Shown one piece after another: positions 9,141 through 16,395 of a stretch of DNA of 38,771 bases. The DNA comes from Betaproteobacteria bacterium (GTDB lineage: Bacteria; Pseudomonadota; Gammaproteobacteria; Burkholderiales; Casimicrobiaceae): assembly GCA_013298045.1 (NCBI GenBank), contig JAAFJI010000007.1, positions 1 to 38,771 on the forward strand, in the 5' to 3' direction. The translations under genes were made by a program, and so were the position numbers. Position 1 is the first letter of the stretch. Each line of letters starts with the position of its first letter. A model generated the notes under the pieces. That model made no database searches. It saw only the letters and a program-made list of their open reading frames with translations, and was not told the DNA's origin.

Positions 9141-9533
9141 TCATGCAGATACGTCCATCGCATAACCCTCCAACGACGCGAGCGCTTTGGGCAAATATTT
9201 CGCAACAAATTCATCTTGCTCCGCTCGCTCCCTCGCCTTTAAAGGATGATTGAAATTCGTTGCGTCATCATTCATTCGCGACAAACCAACCAACAGTTCA
9301 GTAACGGCGTGCTCCATTTTTTGCGCTGTTTTCATGCCTGGCATCGACGAAAAATAAACGGTGGACAACCCGCGATCAAAGAAGAACATCTCTGGCCATC
9401 GTTCGTCTGGACAACACAGATGAAACTCGCGGATCAACGCCCACTGTGGAACGTCAAGCACGTCACGTAGCGTCTGCACTTGCTTTCTCGACAGCGCAAA
9501 CTCTCCTACGCGATTGTGAACGATTATTTTCAA
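9141..9533 (-). CDS. Small hypothetical protein coupled to rsmG
   Basis: About 130 residues. The family was not recognised. The frame extends upstream inside rsmG, but the probable start is a TTG at 9531-9533. It overlaps the rsmG stop (TTGA) and has a GGAGAGG ribosome site 2-5 nt before it, a typical translational-coupling layout. The protein is soluble, with no signal peptide or membrane segment. It has aromatic and Cys residues mid-protein (REFHLCCPDERWPEMFFFDR) and a charged helical end (ARERAEQDEFVAKYLPKAL). No function is proposed. Start choice is the main uncertainty. Confidence 0.6.
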   Translation of the reverse strand: MKIIVHNRVGEFALSRKQVQTLRDVLDVPQWALIREFHLCCPDERWPEMFFFDRGLSTVYFSSMPGMKTAQKMEHAVTELLVGLSRMNDDATNFNHPLKARERAEQDEFVAKYLPKALASLEGYAMDVSA

Positions 9534-10339
9534 GCCCTCTCCAACCAAATCAAGCACCGCTCCGCATCCAAAAACGGCACGTTGAGTGCCCTCTTCCGAT
9601 CCACGACCCAACCCGTCCCCGCAAGCTCTGAAATTTCGTCCTCGGGACTCTTGCCTTTCATCGCGAGCATGAGGCCGTCTTCTTCGGGGACGACGCATTC
9701 GCCTGCCGTGGTGACGAAATCTTTGAGCGAGGCGTAGGCGCGCGAGATCACGACGTCGTAGGTGACGAGATGTTCTTCGACGCGGCCGTGCACGGCGCTT
9801 AAATTGCCGAGCTTCAAGTGGGCTGCGGCTTTTTCGATGTAATCGGTTTTCTTACGCACGGCATCGATCGCAACGACTTCAAGATCGGGACGCATGACGG
9901 CGATCGGCAGCGCCGGAAAGCCGCCGCCGGAGCCGACGTCGAGCAAGGTCGTCGCTTCTTGCGGAATGCAATAAAGGATCGAGAGCGAATCGAGGATGTG
10001 TTGCACGAGCATGTCGTGCGGATCGCGAATGGCGGTTAAGTTGATCACCGCGTTCCATTCGGAAAGGAAGGCGAGCGATTCGATCAGCGTGTCTTTTTGT
10101 TTGCCGCTCGCATTCAGGCGCAGTTGCTTCAAGCCCTCGGAGAGTTTTTCGTAGAGCGCGGCGCGGAGCTCAGGGGTGTATTCGATCAATTCGCGTCCTT
10201 CTTTGAGCGGACGATCGATAACGGGACGCAAACCGGCGGAAGTGGTCATGCCTTGGCCTTGGGGGTTGATGTTGTTTTGCACGACGGGGCGCGTGCCTAA
10301 TTTCGCATGTTTGGTTTTGGGAGGGTTCGCTGAATTCAC
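9530..10339 (-). CDS. rsmG: 16S rRNA (guanine-527-N7)-methyltransferase RsmG
   Basis: RsmG (GidB) methylates G527 of 16S rRNA using S-adenosylmethionine. The core aligns from LYEKLSEGLKQLRL onward. It includes FLSEWNAVINLTAIRDPHDMLVQHILDS, then the SAM loop LLDVGSGGGFPALPIA, then SRAYASLKDFV. The frame up to the ATG at 10339 gives 269 residues, about 60 more than usual. An ATG at 10249 (MTTSAGLRP) with AAGG before it gives 239 residues and may be the real start. It follows mnmG on the same strand by 70 bp, the usual pairing. Its stop overlaps the start of the next small gene. Confidence 0.94.
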   Translation of the reverse strand: MNSANPPKTKHAKLGTRPVVQNNINPQGQGMTTSAGLRPVIDRPLKEGRELIEYTPELRAALYEKLSEGLKQLRLNASGKQKDTLIESLAFLSEWNAVINLTAIRDPHDMLVQHILDSLSILYCIPQEATTLLDVGSGGGFPALPIAVMRPDLEVVAIDAVRKKTDYIEKAAAHLKLGNLSAVHGRVEEHLVTYDVVISRAYASLKDFVTTAGECVVPEEDGLMLAMKGKSPEDEISELAGTGWVVDRKRALNVPFLDAERCLIWLERA

Positions 10340-10355
10340 GAAGCGGTCTCCGTAG

Positions 10356-10375
10356 CCCGGATGCTCGCATCCGGG
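10356..10375. repeat. CCCGGATGC hairpin in the mnmG-rsmG gap
   Basis: A perfect 9-bp stem (10356-10364 with 10367-10375) with a 2-nt loop, preceded by CGTAG. It resembles REP-type palindromes and lies between the end of mnmG and the start of rsmG. Confidence 0.7.
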
Positions 10376-10409
10376 TTCCCGTGCACAGGCGAAGTCATTT
10401 CGACTTGAT

Positions 10410-12426
10410 TCACGCGGTTAGCTCCACAACTTTCCCCGCATTCGCCCGTTTCAAATGGACGAGAAGCAATGAAATAGCAGCAGGTGTTACACCTGAAATT
10501 CGGCTTGCCTGCCCCAATGTATCAGGCGTCGCTTGGGTAAGTTTTTGCTGAACTTCTTTGGAAAGCCCGCGCACCATCGAATAGTCGAAATCGGTCGGCA
10601 GGCGGAGGTTTTCGTTGGCGAGTTGACGCTCGATTTCTTCGTTTTGACGGTCGATATAGCCGGCGTATTTGGCGGCGATTTCCACCTGTTCGCTAACGGA
10701 TTCGTCGAGCGCGCGGTTCGTAGGATGGGTGGAGGAACGATACCCATCGGTCGCCGGTAGTGGGTTGGGGTGATGGGTATCGCTTCGCTCCACCCATCCT
10801 ACGGGAGCCACGTTCTCCGCTTCGCTCTTCGCTTTGAGTCCGAATTCTTCGCGCAGACCAGCAATTGTCTCGTACGTAACACCCGGACGTCGCAACAGGT
10901 CGAACAGGTTGTATTCGCGTTCAATAGGCGCTCCAAGCGTAGCGAGCGCTCGCTCGTTACTCAAAATCTGGGGGTTGATCCAGGTGGATTTGAGGCGTTC
11001 AGTTTCGCACGCGATGGCGTCGCGTTTGCGGTTGAAGGCGTCCCAGCGCGCGTCATCGACCAAGCCAAGCTCGCGTCCCTGCTCCGTCAAGCGCATATCG
11101 GCGTTGTCTTCGCGCAGTTGCAAACGGTATTCCGCGCGGCTCGTGAACATGCGATACGGCTCGGAGACGCCTTGCGTGGTCAGGTCGTCTACGAGCACAC
11201 CGAGGTAGGCCTCGTCGCGGCGCGGACACCAGCCTTCGAGACCTTTGGATTTCCGCGCGGCGTTCACTCCCGCGAGCAAACCTTGCGCGGCAGCTTCTTC
11301 GTAGCCGGTCGTGCCGTTGATCTGGCCGGCCATGAAGAGCCCGTCGAGATACTTGGTTTCAAGCGTTTGTTTGAGCTGGCGCGGATCGAAATAGTCGTAT
11401 TCGATCGCGTAACCGGGGCGCAGGATGTGCGCGTTTTCGAGTCCGGCCATCGAGCGGATCAGCGCGAGCTGAATATCGCAGACTGGTCGACACGCCCGCC
11501 GGGTAAATCTCGGTCGTCGTGAGCCCTTCCGGTTCAAGGAAGATTTGATGGCTCGACTTATCCGCAAAGCGATGAATCTTGTCTTCGATGCTCGGGCAAT
11601 AGCGCGGGCCGACGCCTTCGATCACGCCGGTGAACATTGGCGAGCGGTCGAGTCCCGAACGAATGATGTCGTGCGTGCGCTCGTTGGTATGTGTGATCCA
11701 GCACGGCACTTTGCGCGGGTGCATCGCGCGGGTACCCATGAAGCTAAACACCGGTTCGGGATCATCGCCCGGCTGGATGCCGACTTTCGCGTAATCGATG
11801 GTTTTGCCGTCGATGCGCGGCGGCGTCCCGGTTTTGAGGCGACCTTGCGGTAGCTTCATTTCCTTGAGACGTGCGCCGAGGGTCGTCGCTGCCGGATCGC
11901 CCGCGCGGCCTGCCGTGTAATTCTGCAGGCCGATGTGGATCAAGCCTGAGAGGAACGTCCCCGCCGTCAGCACCACGGTTTCGGCTTCGAAGACCACACC
12001 CATTTGCGTTTTGACGCCGGTCACGCGGTTGCCGGAGACGCAAACGTCATCAACTGGCTGCTGAAAGAGCGTCAAATTCGGCTGAGTCTCGATGCGCTTT
12101 CGAATCGCGGCGCGGTAGAGCACGCGGTCGTTTTGTGCGCGGGTCGCTCGAACCGCTGGGCCTTTTGAGGAATTCAGGATGCGAAATTGGATACCGGCTT
12201 CGTCGGTCGCGATCGCCATTGCGCCGCCGAGCGCGTCCACTTCCTTGACCAAGTGGCCTTTTCCGATGCCGCCAATCGACGGATTGCAGCTCATTTGACC
12301 CAAGGTTTCGATGCTGTGCGTGAGCAACAGCGTCTCCGCGCCCGCCCGCGCGGACGCAAGCGCAGCCTCGCTACCGGCGTGGCCACCGCCGACGACGATG
12401 ACATCGAAACGTTTGGGGAAAATCAT
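10410..12426 (-). pseudogene. mnmG: tRNA uridine carboxymethylaminomethyl-modification enzyme MnmG, frameshifted
   Basis: MnmG (GidA) works with MnmE to modify wobble uridine 34 in tRNAs. The N-terminal part, from ATG 12426, has the FAD motif [12 protein letters not shown], then [14 protein letters not shown] and [15 protein letters not shown]. The reading frame breaks near 11479: the family's STSLPFDVQ segment reads STSL, then continues as [10 protein letters not shown] in another frame. Restoring five bases (residues PF) rejoins the frames. The total of 2017 bp plus 5 is divisible by three. The C-terminal part has [29 protein letters not shown] and [11 protein letters not shown]. An extra stretch of about 34 residues ([10 protein letters not shown]...) comes from a palindromic repeat. 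Either the gene is broken or the shift is an assembly error. Confidence 0.9.
10719..10803. repeat. Palindromic repeat inserted in frame in mnmG
   Basis: Arms 10719-10748 and 10772-10803 are reverse complements apart from a 2-nt length difference, and both end in CGTAGGATGGGTGGAG. On the minus strand the element is translated as [10 protein letters not shown]...YRSSTHPT inside MnmG, between the 'LREEFGL' and '[13 protein letters not shown]' segments that are normally close together. Confidence 0.88.
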
Positions 12427-12492
12427 CCTTCGATTTTAGCGGCGTGTTTGTTCGCTGATTTGGCAGAGGCTCCTTTTTGATGGGCGTTTTGA

Positions 12493-12508
12493 TGTTTCAC
12501 GTGAAACA
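12493..12508. promoter_or_regulatory. parS: parS centromere site 1
   Basis: TGTTTCACGTGAAACA is a perfect 16-bp palindrome identical to the universal chromosomal parS consensus, the loading site of ParB. It lies 67 bp upstream of the mnmG start. Confidence 0.97.
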
Positions 12509-12682
12509 TAAGCGCTCGCACATACGCACTCACACTCTGACCAGAGCGTTTCGCGCTCGAACTTCAGGTCGCAACCGACTTAGTTCTAACGAATGCTCGC
12601 CTGCGTTCTTCGCACACATGAGTTGCCACCGCTATGTTCGCGCATCGCTGATTCCAGACCAGACGATGCCCCCGGCACTGTA

Positions 12683-12698
12683 TGTTTCACGTGAAACA
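12683..12698. promoter_or_regulatory. parS: parS centromere site 2
   Basis: A second perfect TGTTTCACGTGAAACA, 190 bp (start to start) from the first. parA and parB are encoded about 4.5-6.5 kb away on the same side of the origin. Confidence 0.97.
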
Positions 12699-12783
12699 TT
12701 CCAATAAGGTATTCATGGCTCGATGCGTCGACAAGCTCAGGATGAACCAAGCTCCTCACGAACGCCTCAGGGTTCGCGCAACC

Positions 12784-13260
12784 TCAAAGTCTTTCATGCA
12801 CGTAACGCACCAACCCCTCGCTCGCCTCTTCCACCAAATCCAGCACCCGCTCAAAATCCTCGCGCTCGCCGTAGTACGGATCAGGCACTTCACGAAACTG
12901 CGCGGCAAGCGAGCCCTCCGCAAACTCCATCATCCGACGCACCTTCGGATGATGCTCGTGCGAAGTGCGATTCAGCAGCGTCGAATAATTCAGATCGTCC
13001 ATCACAACGAGCAAATCAAAGCGCTCAATGTCAGCCTCGGTTACCGCCCGCGCCCGCAGCATCGACAAATCGTAGCCACGCCTTTTCGCAGCCGCTTGCG
13101 ATCTCGCATCCGGCGGCTCACCCGGATGGTAGTTATGCGTCCCGGCCGAATCGATGGTTAGGCGGTCGAGCAGTCCGGCGTCGGCCGCTTTCTTGCGAAA
13201 CACGCCTTCTGCCGTCGGGCTGCGGCAGATATTGCCCATGCAAATAAAGAGAATTTTCAT
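12784..13260 (-). CDS. Low-molecular-weight protein-tyrosine phosphatase
   Basis: A 158-residue cytoplasmic LMW-PTP. The phosphate-binding loop is at the N-terminus (C7-MGNIC-R13-S), with Cys7 as the nucleophile. The general acid Asp127 lies in VPDPYYG. The DSAGT segment near residue 37 is also typical. The length is normal and all key residues are present. Its partner kinase is not in the window, so it could act in exopolysaccharide control or elsewhere. It lies between the AraC-type gene and the parS region, with a weak ribosome site. Confidence 0.93.
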   Translation of the reverse strand: MKILFICMGNICRSPTAEGVFRKKAADAGLLDRLTIDSAGTHNYHPGEPPDARSQAAAKRRGYDLSMLRARAVTEADIERFDLLVVMDDLNYSTLLNRTSHEHHPKVRRMMEFAEGSLAAQFREVPDPYYGEREDFERVLDLVEEASEGLVRYVHERL

Positions 13261-13308
13261 CGGAGGATTGTAGGATCGTCATCACTCGAAAATCACTTGG
13301 CAATTCCG

Positions 13309-14100
13309 CTACGACAACACAATGACGGACCGTAACCCTTTCAAAATGCTGCTCGGCGTGTTGCCGAAGCACTTGCGAAATGCGTGGCTGAAGTGCGAAG
13401 AATCGACAAATCCTCCTTCGAGGGCCGCCTGCGTAAAGCTTGGTTGCGTCGCGAGCGTTGCAATCGCGCTGCGCACTTGTGACCATCCGCGGTAGGTGCG
13501 AAAACTCACCCCCATTTGCTCACTGAACAAATGGTTGAAACGCGACACCGAAAGCCCGGCGATACGCGCTGCCCGATCGCGGTCAAATCCTGGGGCAGCA
13601 CCTTTGCGCATGCGCCACACAGCGTTCGCCACCCGCGCATCAAGTGGCTCGCGGGCTGCAAATTGCCAAGGTAACAACGCTGGCAAGTCAAACGTACTCA
13701 GATAGCGCTCAACGTTTGCAAGCGCCGACAACCGTTTGACCGGGTCGAGCATCACACCGCCCGCGCGACCAAAGTGAAACCGGAGACTTCGGGCTTCTGG
13801 TGAATCCGGTTCGAGATATATCGTTGCCACCGATTCCCCACGCGCATCAAACACGTGATCGACGCCGGCGTCGATCAGTGCGCTGTGACAGGTATCGATC
13901 CTGCCGTCAGGAAACTGCAGCGCGAACCGTCCCGACAAACCGACCAGCAGCACCGGTGCCGCATGCGAATGCCAATCCGAAGCCGGCAGCGCGCCGAGAT
14001 AGAGCGCTCGATCGACACCCAAAGTCAGCGTGTTTTTTTGCGTGCTTCGCATCCACTTAGCCCAAACATACAAGCGCTCATCAGCAAAAACGGACAGCAT
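13309..14100 (-). CDS. AraC-family transcriptional regulator
   Basis: 263 residues from 14100, or 247 from an internal ATG at 14052 (MRSTQKNTLTLG). The N-terminal half resembles a cupin-like sensing domain: a SDWHSHAAPVLLVGLSGRF segment followed by IDAGVDHVF. The C-terminal half has two helix-turn-helix units: AARIAGLSVSRFNHLFSEQMGVSF, then TQAALEGGFVDSSHFSHAFRKCFGNTP, the AraC signature. It is divergent from the hydrolase gene that begins near 14165, so it may control that gene. The effector is unknown. Confidence 0.9.
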   Translation of the reverse strand: MLSVFADERLYVWAKWMRSTQKNTLTLGVDRALYLGALPASDWHSHAAPVLLVGLSGRFALQFPDGRIDTCHSALIDAGVDHVFDARGESVATIYLEPDSPEARSLRFHFGRAGGVMLDPVKRLSALANVERYLSTFDLPALLPWQFAAREPLDARVANAVWRMRKGAAPGFDRDRAARIAGLSVSRFNHLFSEQMGVSFRTYRGWSQVRSAIATLATQPSFTQAALEGGFVDSSHFSHAFRKCFGNTPSSILKGLRSVIVLS

Positions 14101-14174
14101 TCATCTTGCGCGCGACGACCCAGCAGTCCCCCCGCACGTCGCGCGCACCCACTTTCCGAAGTCTATGGCGAAAC

Positions 14175-14226
14175 GCACAACGATACTCCTTTCGATCTGT
14201 GCACAACGATACTCCTTTCGATCTGT
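14175..14226. repeat. Perfect 26-bp tandem duplication in the hydrolase 5' end
   Basis: Copies at 14175-14200 and 14201-14226 are identical over 26 bp. Both encode TTILLSIC, in different frames. Removing one copy joins an ATG at 14165 in frame to the hydrolase, so the duplication is a recent frame-breaking slip. Confidence 0.95.
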
Positions 14227-14229
14227 TTG

Positions 14230-15123
14230 ATGGCGTTCGCCGTGGCTGCTTACTACCTCGCATCCGAACCCGTGGCGCGCGGATTGATCTGGCTTAACCG
14301 GGCAAGCGCTTCGTTATCGCTTGCCCCGCCAGTTGCGGTTGGATCTCACCAGGTTCGCTACGCAACGGGCGGCCAAGGCGAGGCGGTGGTTTTACTGCAC
14401 GGCATATTCGCCGAAAAAGAGCACTGGGTCGACTTTGCCCGCTCGATCACCTCGGCATATCGAGTGATCGCCCCGGATTTACCGGGCTTTGGCGAAAGCG
14501 GGCGCTTCCCTGCTGAAAATTACGACTACGCAACACAGGTTGAACGCCTCGCTGTATTTCTCGATGCAATTGGCGTCCAGCGCGCACACCTCGCAGGCAA
14601 TTCGATGGGCGGCACAATCGCCGCGCTCTTTGCACTGCGCTATCCGGATCGCGTCATCAGCGTTGCACTGATCGGCGCACCGCACGGCGTGCGCACGCCC
14701 ACACTGAGCGACATGGACCGAATGATTGAGTCCAACCAGCCGAGTCCGTTGATCGCGCAGGACACGAAAGCGTTTGATCGAATGCTTGAAATGGTTTTCA
14801 AAAATCAGCCGTTCTTGCCTCATCCGATTCGCGAGCAGGCCAGGACGCGGGCGATTGCAAATGCGACGTCGAATGAACGCATTTGGCGCGAACAACGCAA
14901 AGACCGCTTTCTGCTTGACACGCGCATCGATGAACTTAAGCGCCCGACTTTCGTGCTTTGGGGCGACGCCGATCGGTTGTTCGACGTGTCCGGCGCGGTG
15001 CTGCTGCAGCGCCGACTTCCGCACGCCGACGTGCAAATCCTGCGCGACGTAGGCCACTTGCCGATGATGGAAATGCCGCGAGAGTCGGCAAAAGCGTATC
15101 TTGCATTCTTGTCTAGGCTCTAG
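14230..15123 (+). CDS. Alpha/beta hydrolase, N-terminus altered by a tandem duplication
   Basis: 297 residues from the ATG at 14230. The fold motifs are VVLLHGIFAEKEHW (oxyanion region), nucleophile elbow GNSMGG with Ser125, Asp248 in WGDADRLFD, and His276 in GHLPMMEMP. The start is uncertain. In a single-copy version of the 26-bp duplication, translation would begin at 14165 (MAKRTTILLSICLMAF), giving an N-terminal membrane anchor or signal segment. With two copies that ATG runs into a stop after 21 codons, leaving the ATG at 14230 or an upstream alternative start. The substrate is not known; lipase or haloperoxidase-like esterase activity is possible. The gene is divergent from the AraC-type regulator. 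Confidence 0.88.
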   Translation: MAFAVAAYYLASEPVARGLIWLNRASASLSLAPPVAVGSHQVRYATGGQGEAVVLLHGIFAEKEHWVDFARSITSAYRVIAPDLPGFGESGRFPAENYDYATQVERLAVFLDAIGVQRAHLAGNSMGGTIAALFALRYPDRVISVALIGAPHGVRTPTLSDMDRMIESNQPSPLIAQDTKAFDRMLEMVFKNQPFLPHPIREQARTRAIANATSNERIWREQRKDRFLLDTRIDELKRPTFVLWGDADRLFDVSGAVLLQRRLPHADVQILRDVGHLPMMEMPRESAKAYLAFLSRL

Positions 15124-15273
15124 CCATTCGCCAGAAGCGACCAGGTGAAATACACCTATCTTACTTAAAGCCCTTTTGAACATTGCATGCTGCAGGAAAT
15201 ATGCAAATTACGAAAAATAGCTTCTTATCGACTTTTCCCCTAATTCATGTGGCAAAGATTGAAATCGCTGCTA

Positions 15274-15700
15274 CTACGACGCAGCCCTGAGCTCGACGCT
15301 TCGTCGTGATGTTTTCACCTTAGCCTCGACCGTCTGCACCGAACGCGCCAACATCACAACCAGCGAATCCAAACTGAAAAGATCAATCTTGCCTCGGAAG
15401 AGGTCCGACATCCGAGGCTGCGTCACGCCATAAAGTGCTGCGGCCTTCGCTTGCGTCAACCCGTCTTTCTCAACGCGAGCGCGGATGTGATGCATGAGCG
15501 CGCAAGGAGCGAGTGGTCGGTTTGCGAAGCAAACCAGCGAGGGCGAAGCCGCGAGCAACGAGACGACGCAGCAGTGACCGACCCACCGGTCGTCGATAAC
15601 CGAACCCTCGCTCGGAGGTCACGCGCGCTTTCAAATTCTCCGCCTCTTCGGGTGTGTCGGCGATTGCATCCCACACACTTTTGAACACTTGCGATTTCAT
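15274..15700 (-). pseudogene. XRE-type (HTH_37-like) regulator interrupted by a palindromic element
   Basis: The N-terminal piece from ATG 15700 reads MKSQVFKSVWDAIADTPEEAENLKAR, the usual opening of this antitoxin-like family. The helix-turn-helix piece (HIRARVEKDGLTQAKAAALYGVTQPRMSDLFRGKIDLFSLDSL) is in another frame further on. About 120 bp of foreign palindromic sequence (roughly 15503-15621) lies between and shifts the frame. The C-terminal piece might still be made from an internal start near 15496-15558. It is the third gene of the hicB-hicA-xre run and starts 10 bp after the hicA stop. Members of this family usually pair with a RelE/Gp49-like toxin, which is not seen here. Confidence 0.8.
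15503..15621. repeat. Palindromic insertion element within the xre gene
   Basis: Nested inverted repeats are visible: GAGCGAG (15507-15513) with CTCGCTC (15607-15613); GTGGTCGGT (15513-15521) with ACCGACCCAC (15577-15586); and a local hairpin GGTTTGC-gaa-GCAAACC (15519-15535). Both ends abut GCGCGC, which may be a duplicated target. The exact borders are approximate. Confidence 0.7.
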
Positions 15701-15710
15701 GATCGCGTCG

Positions 15711-15925
15711 TCAAAGCGCCTCGATGAACGCGTCAGTCGTGACACCCGCCTGACGCGAAACACCCGCGAGTGTTCTGACCTTCAATTCCGCATGCATCGG
15801 CACTACGCAGCCGACCGATCCTTTGCGCATCACGACGTGACTTCTGTTTTGTCTCACCTTTCGAAACGCAAACGCTGCAACGCACGAATCGCCTCTGCGC
15901 CAGAAACGCGCGGCAGTTTAGGCAT
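15711..15925 (-). pseudogene. hicA: HicA-type toxin, single-base frameshift
   Basis: HicA toxins are small double-stranded-RNA-binding-fold ribonucleases. From ATG 15925 the frame reads MPKLPRVSGAEAIRALQRLR, then stops at a TGA after FER. Adding one G at the GG of 15857-15858 restores VRQNRSHVVMRKGSVGC, HAELKVRTLAGVSRQAGV and a stop at 15711, giving 71 residues, normal for HicA. The catalytic His region (RSHVVM) is intact in the second frame. The start overlaps the hicB stop by 8 bp. It is probably inactive unless the missing base is a sequencing error. Confidence 0.85.
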
Positions 15926-16157
15926 GGGCAGCTGTAGTTGGCACAGAGAACATCGTCACGATCGGATGACCGAGCGACGGTTGCGGAAATTCTTCGAGGT
16001 AAAGCACAGTCGCCTCGCGCAAATTCGTGAGCGCCTCTTCAATCGTTTCGCCCTGCGTCGTCGTCCCGGTTTCGGGATTCAATGCAACGAAACCGCCTTC
16101 TTCGGCGGGCGTGAGAACAGCGGTCAATTCCAAGGTGTTGCTCCTAGCGATGCGCAA
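15918..16157 (-). CDS. hicB: HicB-type antitoxin
   Basis: A 79-residue HicB-like protein. The partial RNase-H-like fold motif is visible: LTAVLTPAEEGGFVALNPETGTTTQGETIEEALTNLREA. HicB neutralises HicA and often represses the operon. The short form lacks an obvious C-terminal DNA-binding domain. It is first in the operon (hicB then hicA), the reverse of the common order, and overlaps hicA by 8 bp. The frame is intact although the toxin gene is not. Confidence 0.88.
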   Translation of the reverse strand: MRIARSNTLELTAVLTPAEEGGFVALNPETGTTTQGETIEEALTNLREATVLYLEEFPQPSLGHPIVTMFSVPTTAAHA

Positions 16158-16176
16158 TTATCGATCATGCGCGATT

Positions 16177-16270
16177 CGTAGGGTGGGCACCCCGTGCCCA
16201 CCAAATCGGAGACCAATCAACTCGGTCTGGCTTGCAACGGTGATGGTGGGCAGGGGCTGCCCACCCTACG
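16177..16270. repeat. CGTAGGGTGGGCACC paired palindrome, second full copy
   Basis: The left arm (16177-16202) is identical to the left arm at 9041-9066. The right arm (16245-16270) is its near reverse complement. It lies upstream of hicB and downstream of the DUF4145 gene. Confidence 0.9.
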
Positions 16271-16314
16271 CAAAACTCGCCCCTACACAAAACGCAATCG
16301 CGACTCACCGAAAA

Positions 16315-16343
16315 CGTAGGGCGGAACTCGAAGAGGTTCCGCC
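16315..16343. repeat. CGTAGGGCGGAAC hairpin
   Basis: GGCGGAAC (16320-16327) pairs with GTTCCGCC. A further GGCGGAACC follows at 16375-16383, just before the DUF4145 stop. It shares the CGTAGGG end with the neighbouring family but has a different stem. Confidence 0.7.
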
Positions 16344-16395
16344 ATTTCGTGGCGCGAGAGGGATTCAACGATTTGGCGGAACCGCGAGGTGTTCG

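Larger units (their letters stand above)
12427..12783. other. 357-bp gap carrying the parS pair
   Basis: No gene is supported here. A plus-strand frame across 12477-12707 simply reads through both parS sites. Near 12726-12745 is a CGACAAGCTCAGGATGAAC segment that looks like a remnant of a dispersed repeat. The mnmG promoter should lie near 12430-12480 on the minus strand, but no clear boxes were found. Confidence 0.6.

Noticed and set aside
11471-11485. Programmed ribosomal frameshift in mnmG
   Set aside because: No slippery heptamer or stimulatory structure was found, and two conserved residues are missing, which fits a deletion better.
12477-12707. 76-codon plus-strand reading frame through both parS sites
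   Set aside because: It simply reads across the parS palindromes and has no family resemblance.
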